Made by a program: the position numbers and the translations under genes | Shown here: in pieces, positions 35,501 through 43,038 of the stretch | Layout of the letters: each line of letters starts with the position of its first letter | Position numbering within the stretch: the first letter of the stretch is position 1 | Notes under the pieces: model-generated | What the model was told of the DNA's origin: nothing | Database searches by the model: none | What the model saw: only the letters and a program-made list of their open reading frames with translations | Assembly (NCBI RefSeq): GCF_002443255.2 | Contig: NW_019211454.1 | Coordinates: 52,146,118 to 52,210,117 of the forward strand | Length of the DNA: 64,000 nucleotides | Reading direction: 5' to 3' | Source: Varroa destructor | Taxonomy: Eukaryota; Arthropoda; Arachnida; Mesostigmata; Varroidae

Positions 35501-37667
35501 CTGCGATCAATGTTTGCTGAAGAGCTTAGGCAGACTTACTTAGAGACCTAATAACATTTGAGCGGACTTGAGTTCACTTTTCTGGTCAAAGCTACTACGT
35601 TCTTCAGCGTTTACGTAGAGCCGCGCGTGGATACAAATAAACAGTATATTAGTAGAATATATCTTGCGGGCGTGCCGAAAAGTGATCTTTTTAAAATCGG
35701 CTTTTAGAAACAACGCATCGGAACAGGTTGCCTAGTAATTGTCGAACAAAAAAGCAGCCTTTTTAAGTTTTCGTAAGTTCCGCCAATCGCCATATTCGCA
35801 AAAGCTGGCCTTTAGTAAAAACTTCCTACTCTCAGATTTTCTGATCGTATTCAGACCGAGTCGATAGGCCGCTTGTATGATATCCGCGGTTAACGCTAGC
35901 TCTCGAAACGTAACTTCTTGTTTCTTTGTCGTAGTAATACTAGCGTGCCAGAATAGAAGTTGGTATGCGTATTCAGCTTAACAGTCTTGGGTCTTAGTTA
36001 CTTTGAGTCTCATTCTATAACTGTATGAAACAATGCTAAATTTGAAGTTGCATTTATTGGTGATCTCGATCTTTCATTGATGATAGGTCCGACACGCAGG
36101 AGAAATTTCCGCTTACTAGGGCGGCACTCTCGTTCTGTCTGATCTGGTAAGCGGGTCTATTGTCTCGGAGAAAACGAGAACTGGGCGGCAAAAGTGCTGT
36201 GTAAGTTTGGCATTCACAGCGAAATTATGCTGCTATAGATTTTCCATTTGTCTAGTAGAAACAATGGAAGTAAGACATGATGCCGGTGTGCCGGTACTCA
36301 TTCGTTGGATAACATCAAAAGCCATCGAGAAGCTTTATCCCACTCATAGAATCAAACGGCTAAACTAGCATAATGCAATCATTCGATGATAACGGTTCAA
36401 TTGAATCTAAAATTTTAACACTAAACGACCGCAAGGCGCATGCCCACCTCTAGGTAAGGAATTTCTTTGGCCTGGACTATGTTTGCGTAGTCTCACCGAT
36501 ATTTAATGTTGCGTAGTCTGGCCCTACAGAGCAAAAAACTAATTACAGACCTATGAAGCCAAAGCCATATTTTCTAAATGAAGTACCAGATTAGACGCGG
36601 GGTCGTAAGCGAAGACCCTGCTAACAGCTGAACTATGACGCTGGATATTTTATTCGCCTGAATTTGATACTGTCCTACTGTGACATCTTCGGTGGATTTA
36701 TATATATATCTAGTCTATGCCTGACATTTAGCCTTGAATAACTGTACAGCAAAAGACATAGCAGCATATAAATATTCCATGTCCTATTTGCATTTTTAAC
36801 GGCGCGTTAGACGGCTAACCTCTGGTACCGTTTTTCTTGTTCGCTGCAACATTCAAACTCAGGATGGATCTTTCTAGCATTATATCCTTTAGATGTTCAA
36901 CCATTAATGAGCACCCGTTTAAATAGCGTGCACTAAGGATAAAACTAGGTTTAAAGCCGTATCAACGTAAAGGCTTGATCAACAGATGGTGGTCGCCTGT
37001 CAACCAGACACTGTTCCAGTTCAGACTGTTCGATGTTGGATCTGCTTTGCTGTGTCAGTGTCTCGCTTTTCACGGCAGTTTCTTTACAGAGAAAAGTATT
37101 TTGTTTTGGTCATCTACGTTTGAATAAAGTATGCCGCAGATTGGATCGCTAGAGGCAATAATGATGTCTCATGTATACTAGCAAGTCTGTGATTGATTTA
37201 TTAGTCGACACTTACTGAAGTCATGACATTCGGAGCTGCTGTCGATTCGTAGTTTGACCTCACACAGATTGATAGTACTGAAACTATGAGGTGTATCGGG
37301 AAGGGGCAAAAAAAGAGGTACGTTGGGATAAAGCGGTGTAGTTTTACGATGTAAACAAAGTAATGATGGGGTTAGCAATTCAGAATCTATATCTGGGGAT
37401 TCTTACAAAAGCCATTTAGTAAACACGAAGATTAGAAATTTTATTCAAAATAAAGTAAAGAAAATGTTTGCCTGCTTTCGTAATTTCGATTCTGTTCCCT
37501 AGCAAGTGTTTTATAAGCAGATCGTACAGAAGGGATTTAATGCTGTTTTTTTATTTTCAGCACGTATTTCAAAGATGTCGGGACTAATATTAGGAATGTA
37601 TTCCAAGAACAAAACGTGGGACTTTGCACGCTGCGTGTTTTCATACAGGTCTATTTTAACAGGCTGA
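14366..37667 (+). CDS. ABC transporter subfamily A, 22 exons
   Basis: Full-size ABCA protein. Members move lipids or amphipathic substrates across membranes using ATP. Hand-called exons sum to 5070 nt (1689 aa), normal for the family, and every splice phase agrees. Order: TM1, extracellular loop 1 (about 60-203), TM2-6 (to about 450), NBD1 (490-837), linker, TM7, extracellular loop 2 (885-1039), TM8-12, NBD2 (1310-1690). NBD2 has Walker A GLAGVGKST and Walker B IVLLDEPTAEVD. Its signature is LTKGERR, and ATN replaces the family TTH at the H-loop. In NBD1 the P-loop is gone, the signature is LTTGQKK and Walker B ends ILEEP. The start codon chosen is ATG 14366, because the next residues (LLLLRKN) match the usual ABCA N-terminus; an upstream coding exon is possible. 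Substrate and ATPase competence cannot be inferred. Intron 18 contains a mariner relic. Confidence 0.93.
15589..15839 (+). CDS. ABCA exon 2: extracellular loop 1
   Basis: Preceded by GGGTTTTCAG and followed by GTGAGT. Encodes residues 60-142 of the loop between TM1 and TM2, with an N-glycosylation sequon (NRT). Ends with two bases (AA) of a Lys codon that exon 3 completes. Confidence 0.8.
16418..16598 (+). CDS. ABCA exon 3: extracellular loop 1, second part
   Basis: Acceptor TTTTGTTTCAG; the first base completes the Lys codon from exon 2. Contains sequons NIT and NDT. The end is uncertain: frame agreement with exon 4 points to GAA|GTGCAA, a weak donor, while the frame stays open to a stop at 16677. 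Confidence 0.65.
17231..17404 (+). CDS. ABCA exon 4: TM2 and coupling helix
   Basis: Acceptor CTGCTGCAG, donor CAG|GTAATG, phase 0 at both ends. A hydrophobic stretch beginning IPLAITALFLS is TM2. It is followed by ERNRVYIMLQVVDYNRLA, which corresponds to the cytoplasmic coupling segment (the family E-x-x-x-x-MLx-x-G region). Confidence 0.85.
19000..19174 (+). CDS. ABCA exon 5: TM3 and TM4
   Basis: Acceptor TGCTCTCAG, donor GTACGT after the first base of a Tyr codon. Two hydrophobic segments are present: IWIFVTLMCLGMLLGASVV and, after a short SDYPSRFYER loop, FFLWCMAGIYGTALAAL. The phase fits exon 6 exactly. Confidence 0.85.
19289..19462 (+). CDS. ABCA exon 6: TM5 region
   Basis: Acceptor TTTCTGACCAG, donor AGAG|GTCAGT. 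Reads PRGGSWIAVALAVMPLWAA, then VIGERTFGCYRFWYW. This matches the family's helix followed by a conserved Glu/Gly-rich turn before the last TMD1 helix. The run is short, open only in this frame and phase-compatible on both sides. Confidence 0.85.
20159..20494 (+). CDS. ABCA exon 7: TM6 and link to NBD1
   Basis: Acceptor AAGGTTTAG, donor GACC|GTAAGC. Contains TM6 (GFVYLIFHLLVSIAAVTW) followed by ETYH. A later LPSKWG corresponds to the family's PSYW-type motif before NBD1. The remaining 60 residues form the linker into NBD1. Confidence 0.85.
21146..21340 (+). CDS. ABCA exon 8: NBD1 start with lost P-loop
   Basis: Acceptor ACCGTTCAG, donor CATG|GTAGGT. VASIKEVSVNWKGENIMD corresponds to the first NBD strand. 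The P-loop position reads LVSQSPMFFAVFIGVLTG, where the family has LGHNGAGKTT followed by a helix ending LTG. The spacing and the flanking LTG are kept, but every Gly, the Lys and both Thr are replaced. ATP cannot be bound here in the usual way. Confidence 0.85.
23032..23256 (+). CDS. ABCA exon 9: NBD1 Q-loop region
   Basis: Acceptor TTCTCTTACAG, donor TATG|GTGAGT. The second half, ISVCTADPILFNNLTVLDNF, aligns with the family GxCPQxDxLFDxLTVxEH, but the Q-loop Gln is Ala. The first half is longer than usual for this region. An internal GTGAGC at 23094 could act as a cryptic donor, but the frame runs through it. Confidence 0.85.
24112..24317 (+). CDS. ABCA exon 10: NBD1 signature and Walker B
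   Basis: Acceptor TGCCCCTTTAG. KLTTGQKKLIAMIIAL is the degenerate signature helix (family LSGGxQRKL). SLVTILEEPLQGLH is the Walker B and D-loop, with Glu in place of the first Asp. The end is ambiguous. Phase-0 donors TTG|GTACTA (used here) and CTT|GTAGGT (24338) both join exon 11; a strong donor at 24408 (CAAG|GTAAGT) would instead join exon 12 directly. Confidence 0.75.
24673..24820 (+). CDS. ABCA exon 11: NBD1 H-loop
   Basis: Acceptor GGTGTTGCAG, with an alternative nine bases upstream (GTTAG). SVVVLTASPKVAELLGQRIG aligns with the family TIILSTHxMDEADxLGDRI; Ser replaces the switch His. It continues through GELALDGSPSFLRNKF (family GKLxCxGSxxFLK). Donor TTCC|GTTAGT. Confidence 0.8.
25098..25366 (+). 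CDS. ABCA exon 12: end of NBD1
   Basis: Acceptor TTCTTTCAG. Reads FDYSLCISKERY, then a helical region and ETTIEDMLFLLNH, corresponding to the regulatory segment after each ABCA NBD (family YxLxxx...ETTLEEVFL). The donor GTGCGT is unusual. A (TTA)n run starts about 20 bases into the intron. Confidence 0.8.
25747..25888 (+). CDS. ABCA exon 13: linker to TMD2
   Basis: Acceptor GACTTGTGTAG, donor ATCT|GTAAGT. Encodes PEGLRGADIEGAGTTK, then NWLRMHTATKVKRLRYQKF, corresponding to the basic segment before TM7 (family KRxLxxxRxxK). Phase 0 at the start and phase 1 at the end, matching both neighbours. Confidence 0.75.
26152..26616 (+). CDS. ABCA exon 14: TM7 and extracellular loop 2
   Basis: Acceptor TATCGTTGCAG, donor ACTT|GTAAGT. 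TM7 is ARYIVACLVVITLTYFLVHS. The extracellular loop follows, with NEDILHSVIVSLLNVALA aligning to the family NNxxxHSxPVxLNxxxNA element, and an NRS sequon. It can join exon 15 directly, or through an optional 33-base segment at 26705-26737. Confidence 0.85.
27099..27272 (+). CDS. ABCA exon 15: TM8 and TM9
   Basis: Acceptor TATTGCTTAG, donor TTGA|GTAAGT. TM8 is FRMIVIVFIITNSFYCV. YRHLFYSGLSKLPFF occupies the place of the family KHLQxVSGxxxxxYW coupling helix. It then enters TM9, which finishes in exon 16. Confidence 0.85.
28127..28438 (+). CDS. ABCA exon 16: TM9 to TM11
   Basis: Acceptor CCCTATCTAG, donor AGCG|GTACGT. Carries the end of TM9 (TAVLMIFVIMP), a loop with YDPGPLWKDY, a hydrophobic stretch around IIFGMLAG, and TM HLFVYIFCTYTCLTLLYLYG. 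It ends in a further hydrophobic run. Confidence 0.85.
28850..29017 (+). CDS. ABCA exon 17: TMD2 continuation
   Basis: Acceptor ATGATTTTAG, donor TTAT|GTGAGT. Begins with the hydrophobic AVYAAIYLILEG, then a Cys-rich stretch (PWNPYALRQCC, WQC) where the family has a conserved FP-x-Y-x-LG loop. Phase 1 at the end fits exon 18. Confidence 0.8.
30517..31129 (+). CDS. ABCA exon 18: TM12 and start of NBD2
   Basis: Acceptor TCCCTTCGTAG, donor GCAG|GTAAGA. The longest exon. TM12 is IYWSLIFLKPLYIILIVIM. A basic/acidic linker follows (ERRRRKKN ... EGKDETLLREA), then VVFKDACIKVH and GSCFGILGLAGVGKSTLLK. That carries a complete Walker A with Lys and Ser. IGYFSKQIEV occupies the Q-loop, with the Gln displaced by one position compared with the family GYCPQ. 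Confidence 0.93.
31560..32520 (+). mobile_element. Mariner-type transposase relic in ABCA intron 18
   Basis: Degenerate transposase remnant on the same strand as the host gene. In one frame DDNPRPH (32287-32307) matches the second catalytic motif of mariner transposases (HDNARPH). About 85 bases on, CDYEVFRALKR (32392-32424) matches the C-terminal SDYHLFRSLK motif. Several in-frame stops lie between and around them, so it is dead. I could not find convincing terminal inverted repeats, and the ends given are approximate. A perfect hairpin sits inside at 32123-32157. Confidence 0.65.
32123..32157. repeat. Perfect hairpin, 16-bp stem
   Basis: AGCAGGTTCGAACGTA at 32123-32138 is exactly complementary to 32142-32157, with a 3-nt loop. 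It lies inside the dead transposase, where family members have ordinary coding sequence, so it probably arose by local inverted duplication. Confidence 0.85.
33224..33468 (+). CDS. ABCA exon 19: NBD2 signature and Walker B
   Basis: Acceptor CTGTTGCCAG, donor TACT|GTGAGT. STLTKGERRLVAVMSAF is the signature helix (family YSGGNKRKLSTA) with Lys for the second position of the SGG core. PPIVLLDEPTAEVD is a textbook Walker B and D-loop, including the catalytic Glu. Confidence 0.93.
33745..33918 (+). CDS. ABCA exon 20: NBD2 H-loop
   Basis: Acceptor TTTTAACTAG, donor ACAG|GTAGGT. TIIIATNTLDDFEHFSFDK aligns with the family TxxLTTHSMEEAExLCDR; Asn replaces the switch His. Then MILKFKELEARVCRGYSI takes the place of the GSxxxLKxKFGxGY strand. 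Confidence 0.85.
34695..34853 (+). CDS. ABCA exon 21: C-terminal regulatory region
   Basis: Acceptor TTAATTGACAG, donor GCAG|GTACTA. Reads AVLELHIIDDSVAMSELF through FNYINEFRIAHLSNHDKLRH, in the place of the post-NBD2 regulatory fold. Phases fit exons 20 and 22. The following intron is 2.7 kb long and shows nothing recognisable. Confidence 0.8.
37561..37667 (+). CDS. ABCA exon 22: terminal exon
   Basis: Acceptor TTTTTTTATTTTCAG is strong, and the two-base start completes the Ala codon from exon 21. ISKMSGLILGMYSKNKTWDF, then ARCVFSYRSI, aligns with the family segment that ends in YSVSQTTLEQVF, followed by TGA at 37665-37667. The QTTLEQVF core itself is not conserved. Confidence 0.75.
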
Positions 37668-38194
37668 ATCCTCGTTCAACGATCAGTCTGAGTACAAATT
37701 TATTACTAACGCTAAACACTGACATTATCGAAATTCGCTAATTTTACTACATAGTCAACTTTTGGTTGGCTTAACTACTAAAAGATGGAAAACGGCGATA
37801 AGACGGTTTGTGAGCGCGCTACTATACCTGTTCCAAGATAGTTATGGCAGCAGATGCTACATCATTTGGGTGTTTTGAGGCCATTCGTACCATGTGATTT
37901 TCCAAGCATCATTCTGAGATTTTTCCATATTATCGGTTTGTTGTAAATGCGTGAATTTGTAAGTCGCCGGCGAACAGTTCTTTGAGAGCTAGGGCAATTA
38001 TTTCAGAATCCATGGAACTAAGATACGACTTTTAGGCGGCCCCGAAAGCGTAAGGCGGATGATTCTGGTTCGGGAATAAGCCTGTACGCATCGTCCCGTC
38101 AGGATCCATTAGAGATATCGGACCGTAACGTTCACAACAATTCCAAGTTTTATACGGCCAGACGGAGGTATAAAATTATGCACTAATTGCTCTT

Positions 38195-38200
38195 AATAAA
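38195..38200 (+). promoter_or_regulatory. Possible polyadenylation signal for the ABCA gene
   Basis: First AATAAA seen after the ABCA stop codon, about 530 bases downstream. Such hexamers are frequent by chance in AT-rich DNA. Confidence 0.25.
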
Positions 38201-39466
38201 TTGTCGTCCTACCCAAATTTTTGTAGTTAGGTGAATAGTCGTCGACGAGCATAGTGATTACCGTGCTCTATATTAGAATATCTACATTAGAAACTCAAGC
38301 AATTGTCAACAACGAGTCACAGACATGCGGTACTTTTCCAAGCCTGTAGTGCAAAATCGTTTCCGTAGTTCCTTGCATAAATATATGTTTATTATTATAG
38401 CCATTTTAGAGAAAGTAGGAAAAAAAAAAGAAGTGAAATTTCTCACGCAAGTAAGATAATATTAGTGTGTAAGGAAAAAAAAATTGAAAAGAATCAGATG
38501 GCAGTACCCCTTGATTACTATCGTCAACATGACTCGAAGTCGGAATGGAGGATTTCCTACAGTTCAAGAAGCATTTCAGGATCGCTTTTGCCGGATGTTA
38601 CAAGGTAAGCTTTCTAATAGATAGGCTCTTTTCTCTAGACCATCGAGATCGTTCTTTCATCAGGAACCTAAAGAAGGTATTACGAAGCTTTTGCGGATAT
38701 TTTTATCGGATCTGTTACTCGGAAGCAGATGTTCGAATTCACTGGTGTGAGCCTTCAACTTTCTGAATGAAGTAGGCGACCTGAAACGTCGGCGTGCAGG
38801 TGTCGGCGTACGAGAATATTTAACAAGAAGAGCGCTCATATTTACAGCATTTACGAAAAGCAGATACCCGTATAGTACCGAAAGGCTATCACAAATAGGC
38901 AAATCAGTACTTTTTCTCTAAGCGAACGACCCGAGCAGGACGTTAAGTTACATGAAAGTTTTACGTTCAGTGAAAAATTAGAAGACCAGTTTTTGGAGTA
39001 TTTTACTAGGATTTCCGTCGTAAATTGAAAAAAAAACAGCACCAACCGTACGTTAATATGCGAAGGTGTATTGTCATTGACAATTTTCGAACAATTTATT
39101 TTTGAAGTGGTCTTGCCTTTAAAGACCGGGTCCCAACTAAGCACAGTATCGGCGTGTTCCAGCCATCCGGACTTTACCTATCGGATAAGGGATATCGGAA
39201 ACGAAGCACATCAATGATACACAAATTAGCTTGGAATAAACAGCGAGTCAAACAAATATATATACTTGAGTATATACAAATATATACTCTTATTGGAAAC
39301 ACAATGTAAATAGCACTTAAGTAGTTTTGCTTCAAATCAGGTTAAAACAAATACATCCATTGAAATGAGCTGTCAGAAAACATACTATATTTAAACATAT
39401 ATCCTCATTCGAAGGTACGGTGAAGTGGCCTATATTCCCAGAGGTCAACGTGAAAGAAATTCCAGT

Positions 39467-39486
39467 TTATATATATATATATATAT
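39467..39486. repeat. TA dinucleotide run
   Basis: About ten TA units in intergenic DNA. Confidence 0.8.
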
Positions 39487-40151
39487 GCTTGCCTACGATC
39501 ACAGACTATGTGGAAGAAGTTTTTTCAAATATAAGAGTTTCGCAGAGTTATAAGTAAGTACTAAGGTAGAGCGCTAAGTAGCAAGCGCCAACAATGCCAT
39601 CGGCCTTTGTCTAAGAGCGAAAGGTAAAGCGTACGCTTGAATTGCTATGGTCAGTGGTACGCGATACGTAACGACGTAACTGAATGTTAATTATCAGGTT
39701 ATCTGGTTGAAACTTGAGCTTCTTTTCAAACTTGGTTTAAATTTGCGAAAGAACTGAAGAACAAGGCCAAGTTAGAACCGGTGGTGAGACGAACTTTCGT
39801 TTCCATATCTTAAATTATTCACTACACAGTAACAACCATCATTTTAATAATGAAAGAGTAAAAATGGATAGACTAATATCACGTGTGAGACAAATAGCTC
39901 CGTTTGGTTTCTATTCAAGATTGATCTAGTAACCAATAGATCCTAGCTTGGCCTGCTAATTTCGTAGACAACTGTGTTACCTCAAGAGCACCTGTCAAAG
40001 CTTGGGCGGTAAAGCCTTCAGAATCAGATCTTAGTTTTCAAACTAAATGGGTGCCGATAAATCCCTGAAGGTCCTGGCTATATTTTAGGCGAAAGTCCCG
40101 TATAACTCTTGTAGGTTGTAGGAAATGAGCTTTTCGTTTCTAACTTGAAAG

Positions 40152-40188
40152 AAAGAAACAGACCGTGCAGTGCGCGGTCTGCTTCTTT
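40152..40188. repeat. Near-perfect hairpin, 17-position stem
   Basis: AAAGAAACAGACCGTGC at 40152-40168 pairs with 40172-40188, with one A-C mismatch and one G-U type pair. The loop is 3 nt. It lies 120 bases from a second hairpin. Confidence 0.75.
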
Positions 40189-40307
40189 TAAGTAAATGTA
40201 CCAGCAAATCTCATTAACTTCCGAGAAAGGACGAAAGATGGGGGTCAACTTTAGCTTTTGTTACTCCGTCACTCCACACGTTTCCATTACTAAGCAAAGC
40301 GTATAGC

Positions 40308-40337
40308 GCTGACTGTATATAAAAATATACAGTCAGC
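40308..40337. repeat. Perfect hairpin, 13-bp stem
   Basis: GCTGACTGTATAT at 40308-40320 is exactly complementary to ATATACAGTCAGC at 40325-40337 around AAAA. Confidence 0.85.
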
Positions 40338-42498
40338 ACTATTCACTAGCCAAATTAAGTTTGTCAAAAGCTCCTGTTTAGGCAGTTTAAATTAATTAAG
40401 CTGTTTAGACATCGAGCCACGATCTTAACGCTGAGAGATGGGCGAAAACAGCAGCAGAAAGCAGTCATTCATACGACATGTTCCATTTGCCGTTCTGCCG
40501 ATAGAATAGATTTAGGTAAAGATCTGTAACTTTGTAAAACGGAAAACAATGTAGAAAATATGAACCTTGAGGACTAAGTATAAAGCAGGCCTCCTGCACC
40601 TATCATGCGATTATGCACAAACACTGTCTGGGAATTTAGTGCGATGGGCCCCGATGCGATGTATGAAAATAACTGATCGCCGGTTCAGACCCAAACTTCC
40701 CGCACCTAATTGATGCGTCTCTGAACTCTCATAACCCTCATCTACAACCTATGAAACAAGCACTTGGCTTTGACGATGTTGATATATACGGTAGCAGAAG
40801 GTCCGTGTCAAAACTATTGCGTTCGCGACATAGTAAACATTGAATTAGACTTCAAAGAGACCAGTGGGGCGCTAATCAGACTAGTAATTAAATCCGAAAC
40901 GAATATTCAATTGGCTTGGCCATTAGGACGGGGGACCGTATGAACCTGATGAAATCAGTCTTCATTCTTAGCCGAATAATGCTTGTCTATGTTAGATTTA
41001 TGTCACTTTTAGGTACGGCTTTAGCAAGACAGAGTCTTCCTTCTGCTTGGCCAAAGGCATGTCGTAGACGATGCGGCAAGTCAGATCAAAACAACTTAAC
41101 AGCTACGGCTGGTTTTCTAGATTCTAGAAAAGTTATCACGTTGGAAGAAGCATGCCGTTGAAATAATTTTAGACACGTGCTGTAGGTATAATAAGTAATT
41201 TATTTATAAGTTGTATTGAAGTTATCATTTAAACTCTCAAGTTAACTCGCATACGTGGATTTAGTTGCTGTCTGTTGTGTCCGCACTTAGAATATTTGCA
41301 CTAATCTCGTTTCATGAATTTATCTCTGAGGGAGACATCGGTCGGTAGAGTAAATTTATGACATACGCTTTCCAACTCTGCCTGTAAAGATGGCTATGCC
41401 AGACACGCCCTAGGACACACCGTTTAGTAATAACAAAATTCAAAAACGTTACGGACATGACAACCAGCTTCAGATATTTAACTGCCGCTGTCAAAGCTTT
41501 TTAGTTGGGAAAATGTTAGCTCATATAGCCCCGCTATTTTTTTACTTGCTGATTTAAGCTTTCCTAACGTTTCTGCCTGACGGCACAAAGATTCAACACT
41601 AAAGCAAATAACGAAAAATGTCACACAAACATTTTAAGGCCCACTTATTATAAGCGCTCTGTGCGTTTTTGTCGAGTTAGCTAACAATGACGATTTATAC
41701 TACCTGTCTTATGAATTTACCTGTGAAGTTGACGCCTGCCTTCCCTGAGACATAAAAAGCTTGGATATTTTAACCCACACAGAGGTATGTATACTAAATG
41801 GTTGTATGTTACTAGAGAAGTGCAGTGTGCATAGAGGTTCCCTCCGTAATGGCAGAGGCTCACTGTAAATGAATAAGTAGTGATTTTTGCTTTACTGCCA
41901 ATTTGATGATTTTAAGATTGAAGACGCAGCCCTAACTTCATAGCACCCTTCATGAAATAGATAATTCGTAATATGTCTTGCCCCAGTAGATTCTGCTGCA
42001 TCAATTTATACCTTTGGAACAATACTACTAATAGAGTTGCTTGAAAAAAATTGTTATCTATGGCAAAAAAAAAACACTAGACGACATTTTTAGGTGCTAT
42101 ACTAGCAGATACGATAAGCCTATCAAGTATCACTCGTCACTGTTTCAGCTGAGTCGCCCATACGTTCTCATGAAGTTCTTGCTATAGAATTACCTGAATT
42201 TTCTTCCGTTTTCTACCCGAAATCGAAGCGCACACTGTTCTTGCATATGGATACCATTCACAAATTTTAAAAAATCGGGCAATGCAAAAAGTTGTTGAGC
42301 AGCTGGACGATGGTGCTCTAGTTAAATTAGTGAGTTTTTTTTATGCCAAGAACGTTTTGATTTAGGCTATCCCAAACCCACTCATTTTAGTTTCGCGTTT
42401 AATTCTAGATGCGGTTAAAAACAGCTCAGGACTTCAATACAGAAATGTTGTCTGAGTCTTTTTACTGATACGTCTGGCATTCATTGTCATTTATTTGG

Positions 42499-42536
42499 GC
42501 ATTTTCGAGGCCTTATCAAAACGGCGTTTCGATAGG
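42499..42536. repeat. 38-bp dispersed direct repeat, copy 1
   Basis: Identical to 43001-43038. It contains CCTTATCAAAAC ... GTTTCGATAGG, an imperfect inverted repeat, so each copy could fold. A short hairpin, CGCTTTC/GAAAGCG, follows just downstream of this copy only. Confidence 0.85.
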
Positions 42537-43000
42537 CGAACGCTTTCAGAAAGCGCGAGCATAAACTTCGATGAAAACTTGGTTTTCACTTAGCCGTTAT
42601 TCAGATATAAAAAATTTTCCTTTTATTATTATTATTATTATTTACCTCCTGTTTAAAAAAAAAGAGACGTTTCTTGTTGCATTTGAATTAGTTGTGTCTG
42701 AGCGACTAATTTTTGCGATAGGTAGGTAGCTTATGTTAAGTTCGACTATTTTGAGATATTTTACCCTAATTTGGAATCGGGCTGCTGTGTTTCCATTATG
42801 AAAAGAAATCGAGGGCCCAATCAAGCCGAAAGACAACTTTAGGTTAGTACTTCAGATCCTCTCCAAAGCAAACGCCAAGTAACGAGAGCTTGTTTTGCAC
42901 CTGCCAAATTTTCCAGACTCTGCTATAGAGAAAAAAAATGATCATTTACTGGGAAATGAAATCACCCGAAAGCGCTCTGGCTGAGTTCCTTAGTATTTTT

Positions 43001-43038
43001 GCATTTTCGAGGCCTTATCAAAACGGCGTTTCGATAGG
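43001..43038. repeat. 38-bp dispersed direct repeat, copy 2
   Basis: Exact second copy of 42499-42536, about 500 bases downstream in the same orientation. Flanks beyond the 38 bases are unrelated. Confidence 0.85.
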
